From contig CM047807.1 of the NCBI GenBank assembly GCA_026214975.1, forward strand, positions 69,419,824-69,483,823: 64,000 nt of DNA. The letters are read 5' to 3'. Every line of letters starts with the position of its first letter. The stretch's first letter is position 1. Positions 25,952 through 37,094 of this stretch are shown here, piece by piece. Both the position numbers and the translations under genes were made by a program. The notes under the pieces are model-generated. The model worked only from the letters and a program-made list of their open reading frames with translations, was not told where the DNA came from and made no database searches. This DNA comes from Gentiana macrophylla. Its lineage: Eukaryota > Streptophyta > Magnoliopsida > Gentianales > Gentianaceae.

Positions 25952-27469
25952 TGTTGGGAGGATTTTGCATCACTGAACAAAAAGAAAATTTATAAACCCT
26001 AACCTATATGCAAAACTAACTCCTAACCGGCCGAATACCGGGTTGTTGATAGTAAGCGAGATAAGTAAAGGGTCGATCCACGAGGGGTGGGATGTTGAAT
26101 CTAATTTCACTAATCTCCTAAATTGTTACTCTTAAGCGAAATAAGCGAAAGAAAGAGACATAAAAACACAGAACAAATCAAGTAAATCTAACCTAGAAAA
26201 CAAAATAAAACAATCTAAACTAAAGACATGGGATCAAACAACCAATATACAAACCTATGTGATCTCAATCCTAGTTAATCTCATGATTCTAATTCGATTT
26301 GTGGTTTCACCTTTTCACGAGACATAAACCCTAATTCCTTAGTGAATTTATTCTCAAGCCACGGATTCCTAATTCCTTAGTGAATCCAATTTATCAATCT
26401 CTCATCTTCCGAATGTTGAGGACCGATTTTCAATACAAAACTCGGTGTAGATTCAAGTTAACTCTCGTATTTTTGGATCTAACAACCTAGATGATTAACC
26501 TATTAACTTGTCATCATTAACGGCTAAAGATCCTATCTTTCTATGGTGATCTAGTGTTCATGCAACTTTCAGATTGTAAACATCTATCGTGAACTAATTT
26601 CTCAATTTATTCACATAGTCATACAAACCGCATAGAAAAATACAAAAGAACCAAGATCATGAATAAAAACTGGAATTAAATAAATCAAGAAGAACTCACA
26701 TAGTCTCATACATTGAAGGATCCAAGAGCGGAAAAGAAAACATCTAATCTACTCTAATCTAACCTCGGTTCACCCGAGCACAAGGCTCGGGTGACCGCCT
26801 TGAAAAGCCAAGTTGCCGGGCTGGCCTCTCTTTTGATGTGAGAAAATTTCGAATGAATTAGGGTTTGGGGTCTTTGTGCTTTAAATAGAAAACAGAGGCG
26901 GCCGCTTCTGATAACCTAAGTCGGTTCTGTGCTGAATGCGGCGGTGGACGCTCGTTTGTCAAATTGGACGCCCGTCCAGAATGCTTGGACGGAGACTGGA
27001 TGCTAGTTTGATGAGCGTCTGAACTCTCTGAATGTGAATTACGATTCTGGACGCACGTTCGCTTTATCAAACGCCCGTTCACTATAAACGCTGCATGGAC
27101 GCTCGTCCATCTTGATGCAGAACGGATTTCTTGATCATTATCCTTTCTTTCCTCCATCTTTATCCTCTTGTATCATCTCTATCTCTTCATCAACACTTCA
27201 AATTCGAATTTAGACTCTTCCAAATCCTTTCCCAAGTTAAAGATATGTATCTACACACATCGAAAACATACCAAAACGTAACACGATTCCAAAACAACAT
27301 AAAATCACCAAATAAGCATATAAATCGATACGTTTTCATGTTTAACTATTAAAAACACCATTTACTCAATATTTACATATATAGCTCAAAATCTATGAAA
27401 ATCATACGAATGTAGGGGAAATTGATATAGAAAATATATGTAAAAATCACTATAATTTAGCCCTTAACA
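25952..27469 (-). mobile_element. Gypsy-type element C, 3' LTR (1518 bp)
   Basis: Runs from TGTTGGGAGG at 25952 to CCCTTAACA at 27469 and repeats 30279-31791. It carries GC-rich ACGCTCGTT / ACGCCCGT motifs (26940-27110) and a 10 bp hairpin (26770-26794). Element C is inserted near the 3' end of D. I could not find a clear target-site duplication. Confidence 0.83.
26770..26794. other. Hairpin in the element C LTR
   Basis: TCACCCGAGC and GCTCGGGTGA pair perfectly around ACAAG. An identical hairpin is at 31098-31122 in the other LTR. Confidence 0.6.
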
Positions 27470-27471
27470 AC

Positions 27472-27510
27472 ACCCCCACACTTAAACTTTTGCTCGTCCT
27501 CGAGCAAAAC
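27472..27510 (-). other. Polypurine tract of element C
   Basis: The minus strand reads GAGGACGAGCAAAAG, then TTTAAGTGTGGGGGTG, just before the LTR start, a typical plant gypsy tract. Confidence 0.78.
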
Positions 27511-28576
27511 AGAACAAAGTCATGCTCGAGACAAATAAACATCTATACAAACATAAAGTATATTTAATAACTTAGAAGTTCACCCGCGTGAGTGTGTGCA
27601 TAGCCATAATAAACTTCCACTAAGTTCCACAATTTGAAAGTTATTCAAACCAAAACTAGCCCGGTTTCCCATCTAAGTTAGAAATATTCAAAAATTATAT
27701 ATGAGGCACTTTTACAAAACATACATATCCCAAAAAAGAAATAGTAGAGAATATCTAAAACATTTACGATGATAGACTCAGAGGATAATCCTACAACATA
27801 TCCTTGATTTTATCTTTGGGTATAAGATTAACGATAACTAAGTCCTTACTTATTCATAATAATATATTTCAATATTTTCACTTTTTCACACTTTCTAACA
27901 CACATCGAATAAGCTTTTGCCCTCATAGCGAGAATAGGACATTTCAAGATAATCCCCTACCTTACTCCAATCATAAGGCAACTATAAACCGACAAGTGTC
28001 GTGAGCTTTGGTCATCATAGTGGAATAGGACATACGTGGTACACCTACCTCACCCAAATCATAAACCGACTTCCGACACACACAATTACAATTATGTTTA
28101 CTTAGAGATTTTAAGGTGGCGGTGGAAAAGATTATTTTAAGTAGCACAGACCATTTGAGCATAACACCTCAAGTAAACAATTTATTACTATTGCAAAGAC
28201 TTAATCACGTTTCACTTATCACATTCAAACTTACAGATATTCACAGTATGTCATACTTTAATCCTAGAATACAAACTACTAAACTTTTCAAGAATTGTAC
28301 ATAAGCAAAGAAACATGCTATAATCATAAAAAATCTCCAACTAAAATGGGGTAGGCTTTCAACATTTAGCTCATCATTTACTATGGCATGTGAAAAAGAG
28401 TGTCGGGTGAAACAACTAAAATTACTAAATATACAGAATATAGCAAAAATGATATAAACTCAAGCAAAGATATGCCTTTGTCTACTCGGGATATAACAAA
28501 AAAATTGAAAATTAAGCACTTTTCATAGAAATACTAAAAATATGAGCAAACGAAAGTAGACACATAAATCATCTAT

Positions 28577-28615
28577 CCCTTCCCCCACACTTAGATTGCA
28601 ACTTGTCCTCAAGTT
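28577..28615 (-). other. Second, internal polypurine-like tract in element C
   Basis: The minus strand reads TTGAGGACAAGTTGCAATC then TAAGTGTGGGGGAAGGG, nearly the same motif as the 3' tract about 1.1 kb away. Confidence 0.6.
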
Positions 28616-29764
28616 GTGCAAAAATAATAAATTAGAGAACTTAGGTGATTGGATCTTTGGCAATTCGGAAAAATTGGTAAAAACCAAAAGCTTTGCATAG
28701 CTCGATGGCGTGGAGCATCACAGAAAACTGAATTCATCGTGAAAGTGCACAATAGCTATCAAAAATATCTGCACCACTTGATCGATTGCAAAAAGAGTCT
28801 ACTGGGGAAAAAGAAAAGATTACATATATAAAGCACATGGAAAAGGAGATATAGAGATATTTCAAATTTAAGCTCATATAAAGATGGAATACATATACAT
28901 GGAACATTACACAACATGAGGCTAGGTGCAACTACATGAAAATATACTACAATGCAGCCTACATGATATGCAATCCTAAAAATAAAATAAATAAAAATAA
29001 ATTCGATGCAGGCTCAGTGAGCAAGTTGAGAGGACAACCCTACGGTGACTACGGCCTCATGCAGAAACTAAAAATAAAGAAAAGCGAGGTAGTATTACGA
29101 GAAACCGTGATTAACTACACTCAAGAAAAATAAAAGAAAAATAAAAAAACAATGCAACTAGATGACATGCAACTAAATGATATGCATCGAATGATATGCA
29201 AAAATAAAAGAAAATAAAAGAAAGAAAACTAGCCCACTCATTTGCAACACGACATGTATAAAATAAACGCGTCTACCAAATAATGACGATTTACGATAAG
29301 CGCAGATCTTTGTTCATTACATGCGATCAGACGCGCTTTAAGACTCGTCAAAGGTGATAGCATTATGGAAAACCAACGATTAGCTATACTAAAGCAGATA
29401 TAACTCATAAGGTTTCCATCGTAGCAGTGAAAACCGACAAGATTACTACCCAAATGAGTTATAAAAATAACAAGGAAGCACATAAGTCTCAAAGCTCACA
29501 GATTCATCACAACGATATGTAGCATACGAAACCGACATTAGCCACTAACAATGATAAAACGGTTATAGCATACGAGAACCGGATGTAGCTATAACATGCC
29601 TAGATGAATCATGTATATAAAAGTTAAGCAGTTATTTAACATGGATTCGTAGATGGAAAGATGTAAACATGCAAGTTCAGAACATCTAAGTAAAAACAAT
29701 TAGCCACAGAAGCTCAATTTAAAGTATCCATATCAAATAAAGGATCAAGTTAAGAGAAATTTCG

Positions 29765-29955
29765 AACCTGGGCGTGCGTTCAACAAAAGCAGACGGGCGT
29801 TCACCTGGATTTTAGCCTGGACGCTCGTTCGACAAGTCAAACGGGCGTCCACCTGCAGATTATGAACTGGACGGGCGTTCAGAAAAACAAACGCTCGTTT
29901 ACCTGCAGCTAAAGAAGCGGGGACGGGCGTTCACTAACGAACGCTTCGTCCATAC
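29765..29955. repeat. GC-rich tandem motif in the element C leader
   Basis: Four irregular copies of about 50 bp built on GGACG(G/C)(G/T)CGTTC and CACCTGCAG-like words (near 29768, 29817, 29868, 29920). Related words occur in the LTR at 26940-27110 and 31265-31435. Confidence 0.6.
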
Positions 29956-30102
29956 AACGAATACACAAGAGAGAGAAGAAAAGCGCAGACAAACCCTAAA
30001 AACTTAAAACACATATTAACACGAGATCACGCGACCACTTTCAATTAAAGCACAAAGAGGTTAGATCGGAAAACACATAAACACATACTTCACGTTTAAA
30101 CA

Positions 30103-30235
30103 AATCGAGTAAAAAACTTTTGCACATTCTTAACCTTATGGTCATCGAAACACGGCAAAATAAAAACTCTCGATTTGGTAAACGCTACTTTTATTAAAAG
30201 CGAAAAATAAGCGTAAAAAATCGAGAAATAACAAG
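30103..30235 (-). other. Non-coding block shared by elements B and C (C copy)
   Basis: Aligns with 11270-11410, including ACTTTTGCACAT, TTAACC, ATGGTCATCG and AACACGGCAAAA. It lies 20-150 bases from the primer site on the minus strand. Confidence 0.6.
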
Positions 30236-30257
30236 ATCAGATTCAACATGACACCTA

Positions 30258-30276
30258 TTCCCGGCAACGGGCGCCA
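30258..30276 (-). other. Primer binding site of element C (tRNA-Asp type, one extra base)
   Basis: The complement reads TGGCGCCCGTTGCCGGGAA, the tRNA-Asp site of element B with one extra C and a shortened G run. Confidence 0.8.
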
Positions 30277-30278
30277 CT

Positions 30279-31791
30279 TTTTGGGAGGATTTTGCATCAC
30301 TAAACAAAAGAAAATTTATAAACCACAACCTATATGCAAAACTAACTCTAACCGGCCGAATACCGGGTTGTTGATAGTAAGCGAGATAAGTAAGGGGTCG
30401 ATCCTGAGGAATTGGGATGTTGAATCTAATTTCACTAATCTCCTAAATTGTTACTCTTAAACGAAATAAACGAAAGAAAGAGACATAAAAAACACAGAAC
30501 AAATCAAGTAAATCTAACCTAGAAAACAAAATAAAACAATCTAAACTAAAGACATGGGATCAAACAACCAATATACAAACCTATGTGATCTCAATCCTAG
30601 TTAATCTCATGATTCTAATTCGATTTGTGGTTTCACCTTTTCACGAGACATAAACCCCTAATTCCTTAGTGAATTTATTCTCAAGCTACGGATTCCTAAT
30701 TCCTTAGTGAATCCAATTTATCAATCTCTCCTCTTCCGAATGTTGAGACTGATTTTCAATACAAAACTCGGTGTAGATTCAAGTTAACTCTCGTATTTTC
30801 GGATCTAACAACCTAGATGATTAACCTATTAACTTGTCATCATTAACGGCTAAAGATCCTATCTTTCTATGGTGATCTAGTGTTCATGCAACTTTCGTAT
30901 TGTAAACATCTATCGTGAACTAATTTCTCAATTTATTCACATAGCCATACAAACCGCATAGAAAAATACAAAAAGAACCAAGATCATGAATAAAAACTGG
31001 AATTAAATAAATCAAGAAGAACTCACATAGTCTCATACATTGAAGGATCCAAGAACGGAAAAGAAAACATCTAATCTACTCCTAATCTAACCTCGGTTCA
31101 CCCGAGCACAAGGCTCGGGTGACCGGCCTTGAAAAGCCAAGTTGCATTGCTTGGCCTCTCTTTTGATGTGAGAAAATTTACGAATGAATTAGGGTTTGGG
31201 GCTCTTTGTGCTTTAAATATAAAACAGAGGCGGTCGCTACTGATAACCTAAGTCGGTTCTGAATGCGCGGTGGGCCTTCGTTTGTAAATTGGGCGCCCGT
31301 CGAATGCTTGGACGGAGGCCCGGATGCTAGTTTGATGAGCGTCGAACTCTCGAATGTGAATTACGATTACGGGCCGACGTTCGCTTTATCAAGCGCCCGT
31401 TCACTATAAACATTTGCATGGACGCTCGTCCATCTTGATGCGAAGCAGATTTCTTGATCATTATCCTTTCTTTCCTCCATCTTTATCCTCTTGTATCATC
31501 TCTATCTCTTCATCAACACTTCAAATTCGAATTTAGACTCTTCCAAATCCTTTCCCAAGTTAAAGATATGTATCTACACACATCGAAAACATACCAAAAG
31601 CGTAACACGATTCCAAAACAACATAAAATCACCAAATAAGCATATAAATCGACACGTTTTCATGTTTAACTATTAAAAACACCATTTACTCAATATTTAC
31701 ATATATAGCTCAAAATCTATGAAAATCATACGAATGTAGGGGAAATTGATATAGAAAATATATGTAAAAATCACTATAATTTAGCCCTTAA
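30279..31791 (-). mobile_element. Gypsy-type element C, 5' LTR (1513 bp)
   Basis: Repeats 25952-27469 with scattered differences concentrated in the GC-rich segment (31255-31440). The left terminus reads TTTTGGGAGG instead of TGTTGGGAGG. The right end stops at CCCTTAA, where D resumes with TGAGACGG. Confidence 0.83.
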
Positions 31792-31917
31792 TGAGACGGC
31801 ATTGATGGATATGTCTCATACGCTTTTAGAGCAAGTGGGAGAGTGTTGTGAATAAGATGAGAAAGGGTGTGCTCTAAAAACAATCGTTGCTTGTCATTTC
31901 GTGCAAGTGGGAGATTG
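31792..31917 (+). mobile_element. Element D, last internal segment with polypurine tract
   Basis: Matches the complement of 1574-1700 in element A, including GAGCAAGTGGGAGA and GTGCAAGTGGGAGAT. The tract AAGTGGGAGAT at 31907-31917 directly precedes the 3' LTR. This proves that C is inserted within D. Confidence 0.8.
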
Positions 31918-33647
31918 TTAGGTGTAGTGCCGAAAGACAATTTGTCTAATTGTTTTTAATAATGAATGACGAATTTATCTCACCTTATTACTTGCTTTGT
32001 GCTTGTAAAGTAATACACTCACGCAAACCCTAAGTATATCTGTATGTAACCACTTAACTCGGTGTATGGATTACACGTGAGGATTGAGTTAGTGGAGATA
32101 TGCTTAAAGCTGTTAGTCCGTGGTGAACTTAATCGAGTTTAGGGTCTCTTGATTAAAACACCAATAATGCGCATGAGAACACCCAGGGTGTGATAGTCTT
32201 ATCCGGATTGTCGGTAGAGGGTACTACGTGGGGCATTTATATATGATGGCATTCTTATGGGGAATTTGGACCGATTTAATCTGAATTTCTCGGTATAATT
32301 CCGTAATCGAGGAATCTTATTAAATCATTAGATTATCATATATGGATCAACCTTAATCTGAGGTGATCACATGATCTTTGCTTGTCCCGGGTAGTGTTTG
32401 ATGTGTTAGTTACGGTTCACTTTAATATGTGTTCCAAGTCACTTCTCATTGGCACTATCTCCGGATGAGTGAGTAGTTACGATTTTCACAGACATGGAAT
32501 CCATTCCTTCCTGCGGGAAGTAGAGAGACAGTCCCCTTATTTGTTAGCCCTAAGAAAGTGATCGATCCCGGGAGTTCACATTTGACTAATTAGCTACTAG
32601 TCAGATATGTGTGCTAATTGATCATCAGGGGGTTAATGGTAAATAAGGATAAGATATTCTGAGTCGGGTTCACGGAGACTTCCCACTCAGAATGGACAGT
32701 CTATGGAGGGTTAATCCGTATGTAGTGATTATATCAATGGACGCTTATTCACTCTATGGGTTGAGTATAAGTATACATCTATAATCGGTAGAGTTCAGTT
32801 TCGGGTTTATGGTGGCGTAATCCCGGAATTAATAATTAATGTACTTATTATGTTCGACGAATAATTAATTATTGGAGCTACTGGTTATAGGTCCATGGTC
32901 CCCGATGTGGCTTCTGTAATTCGGACTAGTAATCTTGTTATTTGGGCCTCAGTGATAATTAATTGGCTGGGCTAATTAATTGATATGTATGGATATTATT
33001 TAGTTGGGCTAAATAATATAATACACATAAAAGACAATTTATGTGGGCTTTTTGACCCTAAAAGTGGCGCCATTATGTGATGAAAATAATTAGAGAGAAA
33101 TTAGTTTTCTTGGATAATTATTTGACATGTGATTTATCTTTTATTTGTTAATTGATAATTCATAGAATATTAGATAATAATATGATTTATCCTAATTTGT
33201 TTGGGATAATCATTATATTTATCTTTTATTTAGAATAAAGGATTAATGTAATAATTATCTCTTAATTATTTAATCCTTAGAGGACAATGATTACTCTCCT
33301 ATATAAAGAGAGTTCTCCCAAGCCTTAATTCAATGGCAAATTTCGACCACCACTTGAAAAAGTAGAGAAAAATTAGTTTCTCTTGTCTAGGGTTTTAGAA
33401 GAAGAAAAACTCTAAGTTTTTCTTGGTGTTTCATATCGAGGAGGTTCGTGTATCAAGAAGGGTGTCCACCAACCGCCGTTTGGAGAACACATCGGAAGAT
33501 CTTGGCTTCTCTTCCTACTATTGGTAATATGATCTAAACCCCCTTGTAGTACTTAAGTCCTTTAATTATGAATTGTGTCATATAAATCGTGATCCATCCG
33601 CTGCGTATAGATCTAACTCGTTTAGATCTAAGAACCTGCATCCTTCA
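31918..33647 (+). mobile_element. Copia-type element D, 3' LTR (1730 bp)
   Basis: TGTTAGG to CATCCTTCA; it is the uninterrupted copy of the 5' LTR and shows what that LTR looked like before the CACTA insertion. TATA box at 33300-33307. No gene. Confidence 0.9.
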
Positions 33648-34322
33648 CTTAGGAGTCAGATTACGTTGTTGTTGATTCGGACTTCGATGCCATTGTGTGT
33701 TTGTCCTATTAGGACTTATAGCTGTTAGCTGTCGACACTGAAGGCGTCCGACTTGCGGATCCTCGTAGACCGTTGAGTAGATCCTTTATGGAGTGGATCC
33801 TCGAGATACGCAAGATACTAGCCAAAAAGTTGGAATAATCATGGGGAAAGTTCCCGAAATAAGAAGGCTCGTCCCGCCATGCTCGGATAGGAGAGTTCCA
33901 AGATAAGATAGATCGATCCCGGCATGGGGAGAATTCCCAAAATAAGAAGGCTCATCCCGCCACGCTCGGCTAGGAGAGTTGCAAAATAAGATAGTTCCAA
34001 GATGAGATGCCGAGGCGAACTCGGACTTATTAAAGATTCGCTCATCGGTGAGCTCCAAATATGATGTCTAGCTTTACTTTGCTTCAATTTTTGCAGTATT
34101 TTATTTCCTCTTCTTTTTGTTGTCTATCTTTCACGTGTCGATGTCTTTTAGTTATTCGCTTGTCGAGCCTCTGACTCTGCTTGCTGCTTATCGATGTCGT
34201 GTTGCCCCCCAAGGGTATTATGAACCTTTGGTTCTTATTGCACTTGTGAGTCGAGTTTAATTTGAGATCGACTTGATCACCTTAGCGTTTTTTGTCTCAC
34301 GGACTAGTTTTGCCATAGGTAT

Positions 34323-35080
34323 CGATTCTCTGGGCGTTTGGTCCGACCTTGCGAACCGTGCATTTGCCTTGGCCTTGTTGCCTCATAAGCTCGTTTGGCC
34401 TCTGGCTGAATATTTTAGTCCGACTATGCGAACTGTCCCTTGGCTTTGGCCTTTTTCGCCCCTTGGGCTCGTTTGCATCTTGACTGGGACGTTTGGCCCG
34501 ACTATGCGAACCGTCCCTTGCCTTGGCCTTTTTCGCCTCTTAGGCTCGTTTGGCTTTTGGCTAGGACATTTGGCCCGACTATGCAAACCGTCCTTTGCCT
34601 TGGCCTTTTTCGCCTCATAAGCTCGTTTGGCTTTTGGTTGGGTCATTTGGCCCGACCATGCGAACCGTCATTTGTCTTGGCCTTTTTCGCCTCTTAGGCT
34701 CGTTTGGCTTTTGACTGGGACATTTGGCCCGACTATGCGAACCGTCCTTTGCTTTGGCCTTTTTCGCCCCTTGGGCTTTTTTGGCTTTTGGCTGGGACAT
34801 TTGGCCTGACCATGCGAACCGTCCTTTGCCTTGGCCTTTTTCGCCTCTTAGGCTCGTTTGGCTTTTAGCTGGGACATTTGGACCGACCATGCGAACCGTC
34901 CTTTGTCTTGGCCTTTTTCGCGTCTTAGGCTCGTTCTGCTTTTGACTGGGACATTTGGCCCGACTATGCGAACCGTCCTTTGCTTTGGCCTTTTTCGCCC
35001 CTTGGACTTTTTTGGCTTTTGGCTGGGACATTTGGCCCGACCATGCGAACCGTGTTTTTGCCTTTGCATTTTTGACTACT
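34323..35080. repeat. Tandem array, 10 copies of a 77 bp unit
   Basis: The word GCGAAC (one GCAAAC variant) starts at 34351, 34428, 34506, 34582, 34660, 34737, 34814, 34891, 34968 and 35045, a period of 76-78. Each unit carries TTTGGCCCGAC, CCTTGGCCTTTTTCGCC and CTCGTTTGGCTTTTGG. Since 77 is not a multiple of three, a reading frame passes through all three phases in three units; most phases are open on both strands, giving a lysine-rich 190-codon minus ORF at 34615-35187. Confidence 0.95.
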
Positions 35081-35364
35081 AGGCTTATTTTGCTTGTGGC
35101 CGTATCGAGGGATCCGACACACGGATATCCCTTCTCGTAGTCGATCGCACTGCCTTTGACACTTTGTATCGTTTGCTTATTTGGCATAGTCTGTTGGTAC
35201 CATGCTTAGATGGCAAGCGGACTTACGTATGATTGCCTTCGAGCTCCGAATATAATGTCGAGGTGAGCTTGGTCTTATTAAAGAGGCGCTCAAGTTGACC
35301 TGCAAATATGAGGCCGAGCCGACCTGCAGTTTTATAAAGATTCGCTCAAGTTGAGCTCCAAATG

Positions 35365-35625
35365 TGATAGCTCGGCCCTCTAGTTCAGTAGGGTGAGTTC
35401 CAAAATAATAGTAGGGTCGAGTTCGGTAGGGTGAGTTCCAAAATAAGATAGCTCGACCCTCCAGTTCGGTAGGGTGAGTTCCAAAATAATATAGCTCGAC
35501 CCTCCAGTTCGGTAGGGTGAGTTCCAAAATAAGATAGCTCGACCCTCAAGTTCGGTAGGGTGAGTTCCAAAATATGATAGCTCGACCCTCCAGTTCGGTA
35601 GGGTAAGTTCCAAAATAATATGCCG
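35365..35625. repeat. Tandem array, about 6 copies of a 43 bp unit
   Basis: The word GGGTGAG starts near 35391, 35429, 35472, 35514, 35558, and as GGGTAAG near 35601. The unit includes AGCTCGACCCTCCAGTTCGG and GTTCCAAAATA. Overlapping minus ORFs repeat the same peptide (LPNWRVELSYFGTHP) and are not genes. Confidence 0.92.
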
Positions 35626-35899
35626 AGTCGATCTCAGACTTATGAAGATTTACCCATCGTTGAGCTCTAAATATGATGCCGAGTCGAGCTCGGATTTAGG
35701 GCAAGACGAGTCCGTAGAGCTCGAATGCTGGTGCTCGATATCTTGAGTCTTTGTGGTGCAATGCAATTGTGATAAAAAAACATTACACATATAATAGAGG
35801 CTTACAAAGTGTATAAGAATTTCAAATAACGATTGTAAGAACCTAGAGATCTAAAGAGCTCGGCTCGATCATTGGAGCTCGAGAACTCGCTTCGTGGAT

Positions 35900-37070
35900 A
35901 GCTAGATACGGTAGATAATTCGCAGCTTTCTCGGGCGCCACAACAGTGTCTTTCCGGTGGCAATCAGACCTCGAAACGGATTCCGATTGGCCCGAAATTT
36001 AGAGGGATCGTTCTTCCCTCACTTTTCTTCGATGTGACCGGTGGAATTGTTCTTTCGACGGCTCAATCTCCGGGAATAAGCCTCCGAATTTGCAGCTGCT
36101 GTCCAGAATCCTGCTGCATTTTTGGTGCCTACAGTAACATCTTTGCCACGATCGAGAAATCAAACGAACTCCGATCGGCCTAAAATTTTGAGGTCTTGTT
36201 CGGTCCTGATAATTCTTAAATCTGACCGGTGGAAATATTGTTCCAACGGTTCAATTGTCGGGAATATTCAGCCGACTTGGAACCCGCAGATTAGGGTTTT
36301 TCTGTTTTTTTGTACGTAACTGCAACTTTTAGGCGATGATCTGGCATCGAACCTACTCCGATCGGCATGAAATTTTTACAGATTGTTCTTCTCTCTTTAT
36401 TATTTAATTTAATATGACCGGAGAAATTTTCATTCCAACGGTTGAATTTACAGTAGCGGCGCCGACTAAATCTGGCGATTAGGGTTCTGCTGCGTTTCTA
36501 TATCAAAGAACAACTTCTTTGTGACGATCGGGCGATTAAACGAACTCTGATCGGCCTGAAACTTTTAGGTCTTGTTAGTTCCTGATAATTCTTGATTATG
36601 ACCGGTGGAATTGTTTTTCCAACGGCTTAATTTGTGGCAATAGGCTGCCGAATTGCATGCGCTCCTAGGGTTCTAGCTGCGTTTTGATCAAAGACCACTT
36701 TCTTGGCGACGATCGGGCATCAAGACGCACTCCAATCGGTCTGAAATTTGGAGGGCTTGTTTTTTTCCCCTTCTTCTTCAATTTCACCGGAGGAATCTTC
36801 ATTCCAACGGTTCAAACTCCATAAATTAGCCACCGATCTCGCTGCGTTTTGGGGGGTGCTGCGTTTTTGGTGATACAGCAGCATCTTTCCGGCAACGATC
36901 GGGTATCTAAACGGACTCCGATCGGTACCAAATATGGAGGGTTTATTCGTCCCTCCTTCTTCTTCAATCTGAATGGTGGAATTCTTGTTCCAGCGGTTGA
37001 AACTCCGGAAATAAGCCTCGGATCTGACTGCGTTTCTGGCATATTTTTGCCATTAACTTCATCACCATCA
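35900..37070. repeat. Tandem array, 6 diverged copies of a 186 bp unit
   Basis: The phrase GACCGGTGGAA or a variant occurs at 36036, 36223, 36415, 36598, 36785 and 36971, spacing 183-192. Other conserved words are ACTCCGATCGG, GATCGGGC and CCAACGGTT. Copies differ widely, so the array is old. Confidence 0.85.
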
Positions 37071-37094
37071 CTCCTTGATTAATCACCGATAGAA

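Larger units (their letters stand above)
27470..30278 (-). mobile_element. Internal region of gypsy-type element C, non-coding
   Basis: Only 2.8 kb between LTRs, too short for gag-pol, and no retroviral domain is visible. Landmarks on the minus strand, from the primer site: shared block (30103-30235), GC-rich repeats (29765-29955), second polypurine-like tract (28577-28615), polypurine tract (27472-27510). ORFs such as 29238-29492 (84 codons) and 28734-28931 do not resemble known proteins. A non-autonomous gypsy derivative. Confidence 0.7.

Noticed and set aside
27131..31676. A duplicated 60-73 codon ORF starting MIIILSFLHLYPLV
   Set aside because: It lies in both LTRs of element C and on the strand opposite to the element; the duplication explains it.
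25947..31796. Target-site duplication around element C
   Set aside because: Flanks GTACG on the left and TGAGA on the right do not match; the right LTR end may be eroded.
34273..35082. Several plus-strand ORFs of 60-115 codons as genes
   Set aside because: They all come from the 77 bp array and repeat the same peptide in shifted frames.
35177..35613. Minus-strand ORFs with repeated YFGTHPTELEG peptide as a repeat protein
   Set aside because: Overlapping frames created by the 43 bp array; no start context or family.
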